Shown: positions 30,880 through 44,064 of the stretch, one piece after another
Numbering within the stretch: the first letter of the stretch is position 1
Layout: the number at the start of each line of letters is the position of its first letter
Source: Ostrinia nubilalis
Taxonomy: Eukaryota > Arthropoda > Insecta > Lepidoptera > Crambidae
NCBI RefSeq assembly: GCF_963855985.1
Contig: NC_087118.1
Span: forward strand, 10,188,501-10,252,500
Direction: 5' to 3'
DNA length: 64,000 nt
Program-made: the position numbers and the translations under genes
The notes under the pieces: generated by a model
Databases searched by the model: none
The model's input: only the letters and a program-made list of their open reading frames with translations
Told to the model about the DNA's origin: nothing

Positions 30880-33800
30880 TGTGCCGTGTGGGGACGGCCG
30901 TAAAGAATACAATTCTCCACCGCCAACAGGAGTCGTAAGCGTGTCGTAAGAGGCGACAAAATCCTGTAGCACGAGATGGGCAGCAGCGTCTGCGTGCGAA
31001 ACTTACAAAAAACTGCGCTCGCCAACCCGCCTGCCAAGCGTGGCGAGTATCGGCAATGATCCCCCCAATGAGGAACACAACAGCGACCAGGCCCCCAGTC
31101 TCCGGTAGCCCCGCAGTTCCTGGCTACGGTAGCGGTCAGGGTAGCAGCGGGGCGGGGGGTGCTAAGAATCTCCGGAGGCGGACTGGCTACCCACACCAAC
31201 GACGACTGGCCCTGGTAACGCATAATATACGCACATTGAGGACTGACGAAAGGATCACAGAGTTGGAAGACGAACTGAGTAGGTTGCGATGGAGTATAAT
31301 GGGACTATCGGAAGTCCGACGAGAGGGCGAGGACACGATCATCCTAAAATCCGGCAACCTACTCTACTACCGGGAGGGCGAACAACTGTCCCAAGGTGGT
31401 GTCGGGTTTCTCGTCCACAAGTCCCTCATTAACAACATCATCACCATCGGAAGTGTGTCGAGCAGGGTTGCTTACCTGATACTCAGAGTATCCAAAAGAT
31501 ACTTGCTGAAGGTAATTCAGGTATACGCACCGACCTCTACACACCCAGATGAGGAAGTAGAGGCTATGTATGAGGACATAAGTAGGGCCATACATACTAC
31601 TAAAACCTACTTCAATGTTGTTATGGGGGACTTCAACGCGAAGCTGGGCATGCGAAGTGATGATGAGCTGAGAGTGGGGCAATTTGGATGTGGGCAACGG
31701 AACCCCAGGGGGCAGAGGCTGGCCGAATTTCTGGAGAAGGAAGACCTCTTTGCGATGAACTCCTTCTTCCAGAAGCCGCCTCATAGGAAGTGGACATGGA
31801 TGAGTCCCGATGGTTCTACGAAAAATGAGATTGACTTCATCATGACCACAAAGCGACGAATATTTAGTGATGTCTCCGTGATCAACAGGGTGAAAACCGG
31901 TAGTGATCACCGAATGGTCAGAGGCATACTAAATATTAACGTCAAGCTAGAAAGGTCCCGTCTGATGAAGTCTACGCTCCGACCCTACAATTCCCATATC
32001 CACTGCCCCGAGAGCTTTCAGCTCGAGTTGTCAAATCGCTTTGCATGCCTGGAAAACTGCGAGTCAGTGGATGAGATCAATAACGGGTTCGTAGAAACTG
32101 TCCAGGCGGCTGGGTTTAAATTCTTTAGACCTCGTCGTAAAGACAAGCCGCAAAAGCTCACCGACCACACCCTCAACCTCATGGCAGAACGACGTGCAAT
32201 GACGCTGCAGTCCTCCGTTGACGCTACGGCATACAGGCAGCTCAATAGACAGATAAGGAAGTCCTTGCGACATGATATTCGCAACTTTAATACAAACAGT
32301 ATTAAAGAGGCGATAGAGCGGAACCAAGGCTCCAAAGTGTTCGCAAGAGACAACTCTATTGGGCAAAGCCAGCTGACGAAGCTAACGACGGCAGACGGTA
32401 GTGTAATGTCAACAAAAGCCGAGGTTCTAGGTGAGATCGAGAGGTTTTATGGACAGCTATATACCTCGGTCACCAAACCCGTTGATAGCTCAACTTCAGA
32501 TCCAAGAGCTAAGCTAACTCGACACTATACCGAAGATATCCCGGACATCAGCCTATACGAGATTAGGATGGCTCTCAAACAGCTAAAGAACAACAAGGCA
32601 CCGGGTGATGACGGAATAACATCGGAGCTTCTGAATGCGGGTGGAACACCGATACTGAAAGTCCTTCAGAGACTCTTTAACTCCGTCCTACTCCAGGGAA
32701 CTACGCCAGAGGCATGGAACAGAAGCGTGGTGGTGCTCTTCTTCAAGAAAGGTGATAAGACCTTGCTGAAGAATTACAGACCCATCTCGCTTCTGAGTCA
32801 TGTCTACAAACTGTTTTCGAGAGTCATCACGAACCGTCTCGCGCGTAGGTTCGATGACTTCCAGCCTCCCGAACAAGCCGGATTCCGAAAAGGTTATAGT
32901 ACCATAGACCACATCCATACGCTGCGGCAGGTTATACAGAAGACTGAGGAGTATAACTTGCCACTATGCTTGGCGTTCGTGGACTATGAGAAGGCCTTCG
33001 ATTCGATTGAGACTTGGGCAGTGTTACAATCTCTCCAGCGGTGCCGTATTGACTATCGGTATATCGAGGTGCTGAAGTGCTTGTACAAAAACGCCACCAT
33101 GTCGGTCCGAGTACAGGAGCAGAGCACGAGGGCGATTCCACTGCAGCGAGGCGTTAGGCAGGGAGATGTTATAATCTCCGAAACTGTTCACCGCTGCATT
33201 GGAAGACGCTTTCAAACTCCTGGAATGGAAAGGATTCGGCATAAACATTAATGGCGAGTACATCACTCACCTTCGGTTTGCCGACGATATTGTGGTCATG
33301 GCAGAATCGTTGGAAGATCTTGGCACAATGCTCGAAGACCTTAATCGAGTTTCCCAACAGGTAGGCCTGAGGATGAACATGGACAAAACGAAGCTTATGT
33401 CGAATGTCCATGTTACGCCCTACCCAGTTTCAGTTGGGAGCTCAATTCTCGAGATTGTCGACAAGTATGTCTACCTCGGACAAACGATCCAGCTAGGTAG
33501 GTCCAATTTCGAGAAGGAGGTCAATCGTCGAATCCAACTCGGCTGGGCAGCGTTCAGGAAACTACGCAACATCTTTTCGTCCAAAATACCTCAATGCCTG
33601 AAGACTAGAGTGTATAACCAATGTGTGTTACCAGTGATAACTTATGGCTCGGAAACGTGGCCTCTCACTATAGGCCTTATACAGAAGCTCAAAGTTGCAC
33701 AGCGTGCTATGGAGAGGGCTATGCTTGGTGTTTCTTTGCAAGATCGAATCAGAAATGAGGAGATCCGTAAACGAACCAAAGTCGCTGACATAGCCCGACG

Positions 33801-34060
33801 GATTAGCAAGCTGAAGTGGCAATGGGCAGGGCACATAGTACGCAGAACTGACGGCCGATGAGGCAGAAAGGTTCTGGAATGGAGGCCGCGTACCGGAAAA
33901 CGCAGCGTGGGACGTCCACCTACAAGGTGGACCGACGACATCGTAAAGGTAGCAGGGAAGCGCTGGACGCAGACCGCTGCCAATCGATCAACATGGAAAT
34001 CATTGGGGGAGGCCTATGTTCAGCAGTGGACGTCCTATGGCTGAAATGATGATGATGATG
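30880..34060 (+). mobile_element. RTE-clade non-LTR retrotransposon, copy 2, inside polB
   Basis: A 3.18-kb full-length copy with an (ATG)n tail, flanked by 12-bp duplications AGGCCCATTATA (30868-30879, 34061-34072). It interrupts the polymerase gene. By eye it differs from the copy at 20788 at only a small number of positions. Confidence 0.9.
31056..33861 (+). pseudogene. RTE endonuclease-reverse transcriptase, frameshift and stop
   Basis: Same domain order as the first copy: endonuclease (VMGDFNAKLG, SDHRMV), then RT (NKAPGDDGI, AFVDYEKAFDS). The frame is lost at 33168-33180 by exactly the same one-base gain as at 23071-23080. The following frame (ATG 33199) holds LRFADDIVV and ends early at TGA 33859-33861, where the first copy has GGG. 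The rest of the C-terminus is readable to about 34044. Not functional. Confidence 0.88.
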
Positions 34061-34072
34061 AGGCCCATTATA

Positions 34073-35106
34073 CAGTGTGTCCGGGCATGTAGTGATCAAA
34101 CTTTAAGGGCGTAATCTATGGACAATTTTATCGGTGAAAATACTTTAAATTTGGGGCTTGACCCATTTCTCGCATATTTACAAGGATTTAAGTTTTTAAT
34201 TTTAAGTTTTCACCTCTTACTTCAAAAACAAGTGATAGCGTGAGTAGTTTAACATTAATAAGCAAAAATTTTATATCATGCGATAGCCAATAAAATTATC
34301 TATTAGTAGAAGTAGAAAACAGATACAAGTTTCATACATTTTAAGGGTGTAAGAATGGATTTAATTTGAAATAAACATGATTTTTTTCACAACTTTTTCA
34401 GTTATTTCCCAACACAAGAAAAACCAGGTCGTTAAGGTATATTTTATTTGCATTTTATTATTAGTATTTCAGCTATTCTACAAAACGAATGTAAATTTAT
34501 TAGTCTACGTCTATTAGTTTCGACGTAATTGTTGAACAAAGATACCCCTTCCCAGCGGTTTCCATAGCGCACGCGACATGCGAAAATGCACTGCCTGAAA
34601 GAATCACACAACCTATTCCGATCACTATGGGAACCGCTGGGAATGGGTATCTCTGTTCAACAATTACGTCGAAACTAATAGACGTAGACTAATAAATTTA
34701 CATTCGTTTTGTAGAATGGCTCAAATACTAATAATACAATGCAAATAAAACATACCTTAACGACCTGGTTTTTCTTGTGTTGGGAAATAATAAAAAAATC
34801 ATGTTTATTTCTAATTAAATCCATTCTTACTCCCTTAAAATGTATGAAACTTGTATGTGTTTTCTACTTCTACTAGTAGATAATTTTATTGGCTATCGCA
34901 TGATATAAAATATTTGCTTATTAATGTTAAGTTACCCACGCTATCACTTGTTTTTGAAGTAAGAGGTGAAAACTTAAAATTAAAAACTTAAATCCTTGTA
35001 AATATGCGAGAAATGGGTCAAGCCCCAAATTTAAATTATTTTCACCGATAAAATTATCCATAGATTACGCCCTTAAAGTTTGATCACTACATGCCCGGAC
35101 ACACTG
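34073..35106. mobile_element. Long-palindrome TA-flanked MITE, uninterrupted copy
   Basis: 1,034 bp with CAGTGTGTCCGGGC...GCCCGGACACACTG ends between TA dinucleotides (34071-34072, 35107-35108). The arms of roughly 500 bp are inverted repeats nearly to the centre (a loop of about 60 bp near 34590). It is the same family as 562-4359 and shows what that copy looked like before nested insertions. It sits in the polymerase gene right beside RTE copy 2, sharing the TA at the end of that element's target duplication. Confidence 0.88.
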
Positions 35107-35108
35107 TA

Positions 35109-37898
35109 TATGACAAAGCAGAGAAAAGAAAATCATATCAACCTTTTGTATTTTGAGCAGAAATCAAGAGGTCATTATTGTTTAATAAAAGACTTGGCTA
35201 AACTTACTCGTCGACAATTAAATAAACATCATGGTAAAACATACTTATGTGAAAGTTGTCTTCAGTTTTATGTAACACAAGAAAAATATAAATCACACAC
35301 TTGTTCAAAAGTTTTAACAGTTTTACCAAGTAAAAATTGTAAATTAGAATTCAAAAATTATGAAAGGCGACAAAAAATTAATTTTGTTATTTATGCAGAT
35401 TTTGAAAGTTTACTATTAAACAATCATTTATTTATTTATTTATTGTTGAAGATTTACCAACAACATATCAATTTACATGCATCGTTACATTATTAGAAAG
35501 CTAGAATCCAAAAGATATGCCTTTACAGGTAAATACAGCATTCAAAGAAAATAAGCTTGCCGACAGAAAAAAAAGAACAGATTTTAACCAATTAATCTAG
35601 GTATACACATAAAGAAAAAATCATGAAAAAAACAGTTGTTATACTGAAACTTATAAATTACATCAACCTTCATGTTTTGCATGTTACATTTGTTGTTCGC
35701 ATGACGAAAATCTTAATAAACTTGTGCTGTATAGGGGATCAGATTGTGTTAAAGTATTTATTAAACGTCTAATCAAGGATGTAATATGCATAGAAAAAAT
35801 ACTAAGAAAGAAGGAACCCATGTTACCGTTGACTCAATCACAAAAAGATGAATATCATAATGCTAGTATTTGTCATATTTGTAAGCTACCACTTATAATT
35901 ACTGATAAAGTCGCTGATCATGATCATATAACTGGTGAATACAGAGGTGCTGCTCATACTAAATGCAACTTATTATATAGAGAATGCCCTTTTGTGCCAG
36001 TAATTTTCCACAATTTAGCAAACTATGATGCTCATTTATTTGTTAAAGAATTATCGAAATATGAAGGTGATATCAAAGTTATTCCGAAGACTAAAGAAAA
36101 ATATATATCATTCACAAAATATTTGAAAAATCGAAATTTTCCTTCAGCAATTCAAATAAAGTTTTTAGACTCATTTCAGTTTCTTAGTTCTAGTTTAGAT
36201 ATTTTAAGTAAAACTTTAGCAGACACAGATTTGAAACACTTAAACAAAATATTTAATTCTAAGGAACAATTCTATTTACTTCGTCAAAAAGGTGTATATC
36301 CCTATGATTACATGGATTCATGTGAACGATTTGAAGAAAAAAGCTTACCAAGAATAGAACACTTTTACAATAGTCTAACTGGAGAACACATTAGTGAAGA
36401 GGATTATTCTCGAGCACATGCAATTTGGAAAGTCTTTAACGTTAAATCACTCGGAGATTATACAGACTTATATTTGAAATGTGATGTGTTGCTTTTATGT
36501 GATATTTTTGAAAAGTTTAGAAATAGTAGTCTCATGTATTATAAACTTGACCCAGCTTATTATGTTACTTCTCCAGGCTTAAGTTGGGATGCCATGCTTT
36601 TATATACACGAGTTAAATTAGACTTGATAGATGATAAAGATATGTACGAAATGATAGAAAACGGAATACGTGGTGGGTTAGCTCAGTGCTCGCTTCGACA
36701 TGCTAAGGCAAATAATAAATACATGCCCAACTATGATGAATCAGCACCATCTAGCTATCTTATTTACTTAGATTGTAATAATCTGTACGGTTATGCTATG
36801 ATGCAGAAAATGCCTATGTCTGACTTTAAATTTTTATCTGATGATGAAATTAAAAGTTTAAATATATTGACCATACCTGATGATGCTGAATATGGATACA
36901 TTTTAGAAGTGGATCTGGTTTATCCTGATAACTTACATTCAATTCATAGTGATTTACCATTTGCACCGGAAAAACATATTCCACCCGGTGGCAAAACCAG
37001 AAAACTCATAGCAAATTTATATGACAAGTTTCATTACGTTATCCATTATGTATACTTAAAAGAATGCATGCGAAATGGTTTAGTATTGAAAAAAGTTCAT
37101 CGAGTGATACGTTTTCGACAGCATAATTTTTTAGCTAAATACATAGATTTAAATACAAATTTGCGTCAAAAGTCATCTTCCACATTTGAAAAAGACTTTT
37201 TTAAACTTTTGAATAACGCTATTTTTGGAAAGACTATTGAAAACAGAAGAAAACAGGTTGACGTTAGATTGGTTACAAAATGGAGAGATATGAATAATAA
37301 AACCAATAAAGAAATTGGGGCAGAAAAACTAATATCAAAACCCAACTTAAAAAGTGTATCCGTATTTTCAGAAAATTTTGTTGCAATTCAATTAAAATTA
37401 GAAAAGATTATTTTAGATAGACCAATATACATAGGGTTTTCAGTTCTTGAATATGCAAAACAACATATTTTATGTATAATTTTCACTATAATTTTATTAA
37501 ACAGAACTATAACGATAAAGTAAAATTATGTTATACTGACACTGACAGTTTACTTTATTTGGTAAATTGTAATGACTTCTATACAGAAATTTAAAAAAAT
37601 ATTGCTTATTACGATACCAGTAATTATGAAAAGAACAATGTTTATAGTATGCCTGCCTTGAATGCAAAAATACCAGGTCTTTTTAAAGATGAAATGGGTG
37701 GTGATATTATTAAACAGTTTATTGGTTTGCGGGCAAAACTCTATTGTATCGAGAGTATGAAAACCTTGATTAAAAAAGCAAAAGGTGTATCGAAGTCTGT
37801 AACTAAGAAACTGAAATCGAGTCACTATGAAAACACATTACATAAAAATATAAATTTAAGATGTAAAATGAATTTAATAAGATCTTTAAAACATGTTA
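35109..37898 (+). pseudogene. DNA polymerase B, exonuclease and polymerase domains, several lesions
   Basis: The first frame (to 35496) includes GHYCLIKDL and the exonuclease I motif VIYADFESLL. Frame changes and stops lie between about 35440 and 35720. The frame 35724-37523 carries a zinc/EndoVII-like module (CHIC ... DHDHITGEYRGAAH ... CN), exonuclease II (HNLANYDAHLF) and exonuclease III (YTDLYLKCDVLLL). It also has polymerase motif A (DCNNLYGYAM) and motif B (NNAIFGKTIEN). A frameshift near 37475 moves motif C, YTDTDSL (37532-37552), into another frame. A stop TAA lies at 37592-37594. All catalytic motifs are recognisable, but no full enzyme can be made. It is interrupted again at 37903. 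Confidence 0.92.
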
Positions 37899-37902
37899 TA
37901 TA

Positions 37903-38508
37903 TGTCGGCGCGCGGGGCGCAATAAATTAAATAACTTAATGTTCTCACAACACTTTCAATGTGTTAGCTAGTTTATTGCTATGGAATTTTAAGCAGCGCC
38001 AAAGCTCTTATGCCAGAGTTAAGTGCGCGCCTGGGAACGAAGGTGACATAAATCTCCATGTTGCCTGACGTAGTTGTGGACCCGTTCAAGTGCAGTATTG
38101 ATGGATTAATAGCTTTACAAAAACTTTAGGTACAGAGCCCTGGAACGTAGAGATTTTGGGACTCAGTGTTAGAGTCATTGCACATTCGGGTTTTGGACGT
38201 GGTGGTGACTGGGCGTGGTTCACAAATTCGTCAATCGCTCCCAATCTATTTAATTTAGGCGTCTCTAGCTTTGTTAAACTAATTCAGTAACTTTGATCTT
38301 TCTGTTAAATTTAACTGTGGACAATATTGATTTAATTATGAACCAGTCTTTACATTCTAGTCTATAGTAAAGTTAGTCGTTTATAATCAGTGATTGTAAT
38401 TAGTGTTAGTGTCCACTCGCACGTGTTCCCTGTACGCCCACATAGGTAGATAGTATGAATTCAATGAGAGACCCTTCTGGTGCCGTCCGAGAGCCCGACG
38501 CTCCGACA
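37903..38508 (+). repeat. 5' LTR of a non-autonomous LTR element
   Basis: 606 bp from TGTCGGCGCGCGGGGCGC to CGCTCCGACA. By eye identical to the 3' LTR. Followed at once by the leucine-tRNA-type primer site TCAGAAGTGGGATTCC (38509). Confidence 0.92.
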
Positions 38509-41500
38509 TCAGAAGTGGGATTCCGCGTCGCGAGTGCGAAATGGCGTGGACCCTCTGCACCTGCAGAGTGGTTTGTCGCGTGTCCAGGTGACGGCAGCTT
38601 CTGGTAAAGTACGATCATCAGGAGCTGAGTAGCATCACCGGGCCTGCACGGTGGTGGAGATTGCTGCATACGGTCAGTCGTTCCATTTTTATTTTGACTT
38701 TGAGACTGCTTTTTTTTTAATAGAGAAAATGTGGTTAATACATTTTCTGGATGACACATAATGTATGTGGTCACTTGCATGTGGTAACGTTCAGTCTCAA
38801 GTCTGTTTTGATACTTATGTGATCGATTGTTGATTTGATACGTTGTTTTGTGATTTTCGTGTGATTTCTGAAAATAGGTACTATGTGGTGGTAACTTATT
38901 ATTTATTGATCGTAATTTTTCGTACATTGAGACGGTTCGTAAGATTTAGATTGTAACTCAATAATATGGCTTTGACACGATAAGTGGTTAGGCAATAATA
39001 AAATAATTATTACCACTTTTTGCCTGACTTTGCTCGAGTTGCACCGGCTGTTGTAAACTCGAAAGATGTTAAAAAAAATAACGAATGGTTAATTTGTGTG
39101 AAGTAGGCACACCATCTGATCGTGCTAAAGTTAATGAAACAGATATACTATGAAAATTTAAATAAAATGTATACTGATTACTGTGTCAAAATTACATGAA
39201 GGATAAAATTGATTAATAAAAAAAATCCTACTTTAGAATAGACAAGAATTTTATTCTAAGTAATAGTAAAATTGAAAGTTAATATTTTCAGTAAACTGAA
39301 TCTTTTTGGATCGGCCATAGATCATTTAATTTGACTTATTTAAAGAAATAATGATAATCCTACCAGTAATACTTGGTACTCCCACTGAAAGTTATAAACT
39401 ATTAAAAGGATTACTTTTCCGCCTTCCAAATTTTTGGTTCTATTATTGTTGTGCAATTACCTGAATTGAAGGACTCAATCTAAAAGCGCTGGTGTGGTGG
39501 AGCGGAGAATGAATTTGTGTTTTATCGTCATAAAACGTGTATTAAAAATGAGATACCTAATCTCAAATAGAATAGTGCCTCATGTGTCCCCTGAAGAGAC
39601 GCTCTAATAATGATTAAAGGGTGAACAACCACCACTGTTGTTTTATTGCTAGTTTAAATAAAGAAATTGTTCATTCAGTTCAGTTCTATCTAGCTATACA
39701 TTTGTTGTTTGCCACACTAATAATGAAAAGAAAGACGGATTTAACACTTTCGTGGACAGTAGCATCCACAGACATGTTAGGTGTTAACCCAGATCTTCTA
39801 TGATCTGAGGGTGTTAATATTGATTTGCTGAAGTCACAGTGCACGTATAAATTCAGTACGCCTTACATTTGATTTTTCATACTATTAGGTACAAGGAAAG
39901 GCATGTTTTAGTGTCAACGCAAAAGTAATACGCTAATAGTACTGTCATCTAGCGAATATTTTTCGTGATGCATTTTAACACCTTATGCAAAAAAAAAAAT
40001 ATGGGCAGCGTATGAAATATTTTGGTGTCACATTAGACGTCATTACTAAAAGTGTACCTACTGTTTGCCTGTATATTGGCTATTATGAATTTAATGAAAA
40101 TCGCAATACAGTTTCCAATCCTTTGAGAAGTTCACTTTCTGTATTTTTACAAATCTCTAGGAAATGTAAGTAACTACATTCCATTTTATAATAATAATGC
40201 TGACATAATGATGTCATACTTCTTTTGGAATCCATCGAACAAGGGATTTTTTGTAAAGAGACCTTGTTTAAAACACTAAAGCCTTGAAACCAATATAATT
40301 AATAAAAAAGGGATCGTATAAAAAAAAAAAAAAAAGTGAAGCACTTGAGCTTTGGGGTCTCATGTGGAGGAATTCAATCGTTAAGTACCTACCTACCTAC
40401 TTAACCATAAACATTTTCGATATTTTTTGCTAGCTACGATTTTACACTTGTTTCTGACTGCAACTTTTTAACAAATTACTCGCAATAAAGTTGACTACAC
40501 TTAATTTGATAATAATCAAATCACTGAATGTCTGGTATTATTCACCGAAAAGATGCAATTTTAGAACATTTCTAATGCTGTCAGATTGTTTCTAATTATG
40601 CCATATTTTCAAGTCTGTTGTAGTGTTCCAATCCAAACATTACATAAATAAACAATGGCTATGGTATAAGAATTTCAATTCGTATTTAGGTAAAAATAAA
40701 AAGAGATTTGAGAAAACCAAGGACGCATTTCAAAATTAATGTTGGTGATTTTGTTTAAATAAAAAAAAAAACATGATAACTGGATTCATGTTAGACCAAA
40801 ACTATCCTAACTATTTAGGGTCATTGAATTCTAGTTGTTATAACGAATTTGCATAGAAGCAATGTAAAAATGAAAACGCATGAGTATTGTCAAAATTATG
40901 GACATTGTTATTACACTCGGTTAATTCTTGATGATTGATATTGAGTTTAAAATCGTTAGTATTTTAAAATAAGTTAGTAGTTTGTATTTAGGACTACTAG
41001 GATTGCTGATATTAGATTTGACATTTCCTTTTATTTATTCTGATCTAGGATTATAAAAAAAAATAATTGATTCTGTTGTAGACATGCCAATATAGTATGG
41101 GGTAGTTCAACAATATTCTTGATTCAATTAAATTTTTATCAGTTGTCGCTCTCAGAAAACTGATAGGCTTTTATGAGCAGTACCTATCTAAAGTTTGTGT
41201 GCAAGTACTAAACTTTCTGATTTCTCTCTGTTTTTAATTTTGATTTGATTTGATTTTAATTAAATTTTGGTTCTGATTGAATTTTAATTTTAATTAAATT
41301 TTACATTTTGATTAAATTTTAAATTTTGATTTTGATTAAATTTTGATTATTATTAAATTTTGATTTCATCTAAATTTTGAATTTTAATTCTGATAATGTT
41401 ATTTTTATTTTATTAGAGTATGTTTTATTTTGATTTTATGGACTGATCGTGTCTGAATTATTTTTAATGATAACATTCCACACGGTTAGTGACGCCTTAT

Positions 41501-42595
41501 AGGTACAACCTATGTAAGTAATGTGTTATCTTTATGTACCAGTACTTACATTATGCAATAAGATTATTTAATTTGTTTTGATTTGAGGTAATGACCGATG
41601 TGATTTTAAAATCATTACTCAGTTGTTCATTGCTATCGAGTGATGCTGAAATGTTACGTCCCCACAGAACGAGAAATAGTCAGGTTTAGCCGTTGTCGGC
41701 GCTAATGAGATTGAAAGAGAGCTAATGAGTTTAAAAACGGATAGTGGCAATAATGATGATATTGTTGTAGTATCTTTTGTAGAAAATTATGGCTGGTTAA
41801 CATGACTAAGAGTACTCAGGGCCTTGTCTTGTTGTCGATCGTAGGTCATATTCCTAACCCAGTTTTGCTGGTCGGAGACTGCGCGGCGATGATGAGTAAT
41901 GAGGTCATGGGTTTGGCAGTTGATTGAATTTGTTTCGATAGCTGCTGATCGGTCATCTATACCGATGGTGAGGCCATGAGAGTGCCTTTGTGATCGGCCA
42001 TGAGAGTGCCGTTGTGTTCGGTCATCTATACCGATGGTGAGGCCATGAGAGTGCCTTTGTGATCGGCCATGAGAGTGCCGTTGTGATCAGTCGTGAGTAC
42101 CAATGATGAGGCCATGGGAGTGCCTTTGTGATCGGCCATGAGAGTGCCGTTGTGATCGGTCATCAATACCGATGGTGAGGCCATGAGAGTGCCTTTGTGT
42201 TCGGTCGTGAGTACCGATGGTGATTGGCCGTGAGTGCCATTGTGACTGGCCGTGAGTGCTGGTGGTATCGGATGGTGATTCCGAGGGTCGGATGCGTTCC
42301 GATAGTGCGTGACAGTGTGTCGCGGGTATTAGTTACGTTAACCTTGGCCTTAGTTTTGGTTGAAATAACTTTAAGATTCTAGTTGAAACTAGATTTGTTC
42401 TTGACTGAGTTGAAAACTTTGTAGTTTTGATTTGAATCTGTGGAGACCTGACATTTTACTGACATGCACCTTCCTACTCATAGTGGTATTGTAGGATAAC
42501 CGAACGGTACTTTAAGTTACATGAGTGAGGTTGTCATATTACATGACGACTTAAATGCTGATCCACACGAGGACGTGTGAGAGTCAGGATCGCCG
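38509..42595. other. Non-coding interior of the LARD-like element
   Basis: Over 4 kb without a convincing ORF on either strand. The longest frames (173 codons on the minus strand at 38406-38927, 62 codons at 39985) show no domain. It includes poly(A) tracts, TTTTGATTAAA repeats and the minisatellite. A packaging or dimerisation signal presumably lies just after the primer site; that is inference. Confidence 0.6.
41930..42290 (+). repeat. Minisatellite in the LARD-like element
   Basis: Irregular repeats of about 28-60 bp based on GATCGGCCATGAGAGTGCC and GGTCATCTATACCGATGGTG. At least eight units are readable, with higher-order duplication of pairs. Confidence 0.75.
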
Positions 42596-43201
42596 TGTCG
42601 GCGCGCGGGGCGCAATAAATTAAATAACTTAATGTTCTCACAACACTTTCAATGTGTTAGCTAGTTTATTGCTATGGAATTTTAAGCAGCGCCAAAGCTC
42701 TTATGCCAGAGTTAAGTGCGCGCCTGGGAACGAAGGTGACATAAATCTCCATGTTGCCTGACGTAGTTGTGGACCCGTTCAAGTGCAGTATTGATGGATT
42801 AATAGCTTTACAAAAACTTTAGGTACAGAGCCCTGGAACGTAGAGATTTTGGGACTCAGTGTTAGAGTCATTGCACATTCGGGTTTTGGACGTGGTGGTG
42901 ACTGGGCGTGGTTCACAAATTCGTCAATCGCTCCCAATCTATTTAATTTAGGCGTCTCTAGCTTTGTTAAACTAATTCAGTAACTTTGATCTTTCTGTTA
43001 AATTTAACTGTGGACAATATTGATTTAATTATGAACCAGTCTTTACATTCTAGTCTATAGTAAAGTTAGTCGTTTATAATCAGTGATTGTAATTAGTGTT
43101 AGTGTCCACTCGCACGTGTTCCCTGTACGCCCACATAGGTAGATAGTATGAATTCAATGAGAGACCCTTCTGGTGCCGTCCGAGAGCCCGACGCTCCGAC
43201 A
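42596..43201 (+). repeat. 3' LTR of the LARD-like element
   Basis: 606-bp direct repeat of 37903-38508, followed by TATA (43202-43205) and the polymerase C-terminal sequence. Confidence 0.92.
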
Positions 43202-43318
43202 TATATATATTCACAGATAATTAACAAACTGGTTTTAAATAGACAGGACGATAAACGACAAGTTATGTCAAATCAAATAGAAACTTTACCGTGGGGGCAT
43301 TGTGATACTTTATTTTGA
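43202..43318 (+). pseudogene. DNA polymerase B, C-terminal end
   Basis: After the LARD-like insertion a short frame reads LNRQDDKRQVMSNQIETLPW then GH, ending at TGA 43316-43318. DDKR...LPxGH is how Polinton polymerases normally end. Some frame disturbance lies just before it (43210-43235). Confidence 0.7.
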
Positions 43319-43655
43319 TCGCAAATTTTATATTGTACTTACTTTTCATAAATTATACCGTGTGTATAAGCTGATATTAATTGTATTTTGCTAAATGGTA
43401 TGTCTATCTATGTCTCTGGTATGTTAGTACTAATAAGTGTAAATATAATTCAAATATTGTATGTTTTATAATTTGTTAATAGATAAATTATTATATTATT
43501 ATGAAAATATAATTTCCTATGATATATTATTATTCATTTAAGACTTTTAATTGTTCCTACACCCAAACAAAGAACAAACAAATGATTAACTAGGTAGATT
43601 ACATTTCGAATCATATTTAAGGAAGCTACACATACTTCCAGCCCTCACATCCATA
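43319..43655. other. AT-rich spacer between polB and ATPase
   Basis: No ORF or repeat with clear ends. It probably holds the transcription stop of the polymerase gene and the start of the next one; no strong signal is visible. Confidence 0.4.
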
Positions 43656-44064
43656 ATGAAGCTCGTTAAACAAACTCTTTCGTTGGACGTTAATAATTTG
43701 AATGTTGATACTAAACAGCTGGGTGTGAGGCATAGTAAGCTTTTGCCTAATACAATAAGGTGTATAACTTGTGGTCCTTCAAATTGTGGGAAAACAAACG
43801 TTATGATAAGTTTATTATTACACGAAAATGGTTTGAAGTTTCGTCACGTTTATTTATATTCTAAAACAGCTTTTCAACCTAAATACTGCTTTTTACAAAA
43901 TGTGTTAAAAAGAGTAGATAAGGTAAAGTTTTTTAGATTCAATGAGCATGATGAAGTTCTTCTTCCTAAAGATGCTCTCCCGAATTCCATCATTATATTT
44001 GATGACGTTGTATGTAATCAACAATCAATAATTCGCAATTATTTTACGATGGGTAGACACCACA
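43656..44064 (+). pseudogene. FtsK/HerA-type packaging ATPase, N-terminal part
   Basis: From ATG 43656: Walker A is GPSNCGKTN (about residues 40-48) and Walker B is SIIIFDDVV (about 110-118). This is the viral DNA-packaging ATPase group of Polintons, adintoviruses and adenovirus-like relatives, which would pump the genome into capsids. The frame is open up to GRHH, where an RTE element is inserted with a 10-bp duplication. The remainder follows at 47242 in the same frame, so the insertion is the only visible lesion. Confidence 0.9.

Larger units (their letters stand above)
37903..43201 (+). mobile_element. Large non-autonomous LTR retrotransposon (LARD-like) inside polB
   Basis: 5.3 kb with two apparently identical 606-bp LTRs and TATA (or TATATA) target duplications (37899-37902, 43202-43205). 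The 4.09-kb interior (38509-42595) has a primer-binding site but no gag, protease, RT or integrase in any frame that I can find. It holds T-rich repeats (about 41236-41430) and a minisatellite (41930-42290). Identical LTRs mean a very recent insertion, so it must be moved by another element's enzymes. It splits the last codons of the polymerase gene. Confidence 0.88.

Noticed and set aside
38406..38927. 173-codon minus-strand ORF across the LARD LTR edge
   Set aside because: It spans the LTR boundary, has low-complexity content and no domain; taken as chance.
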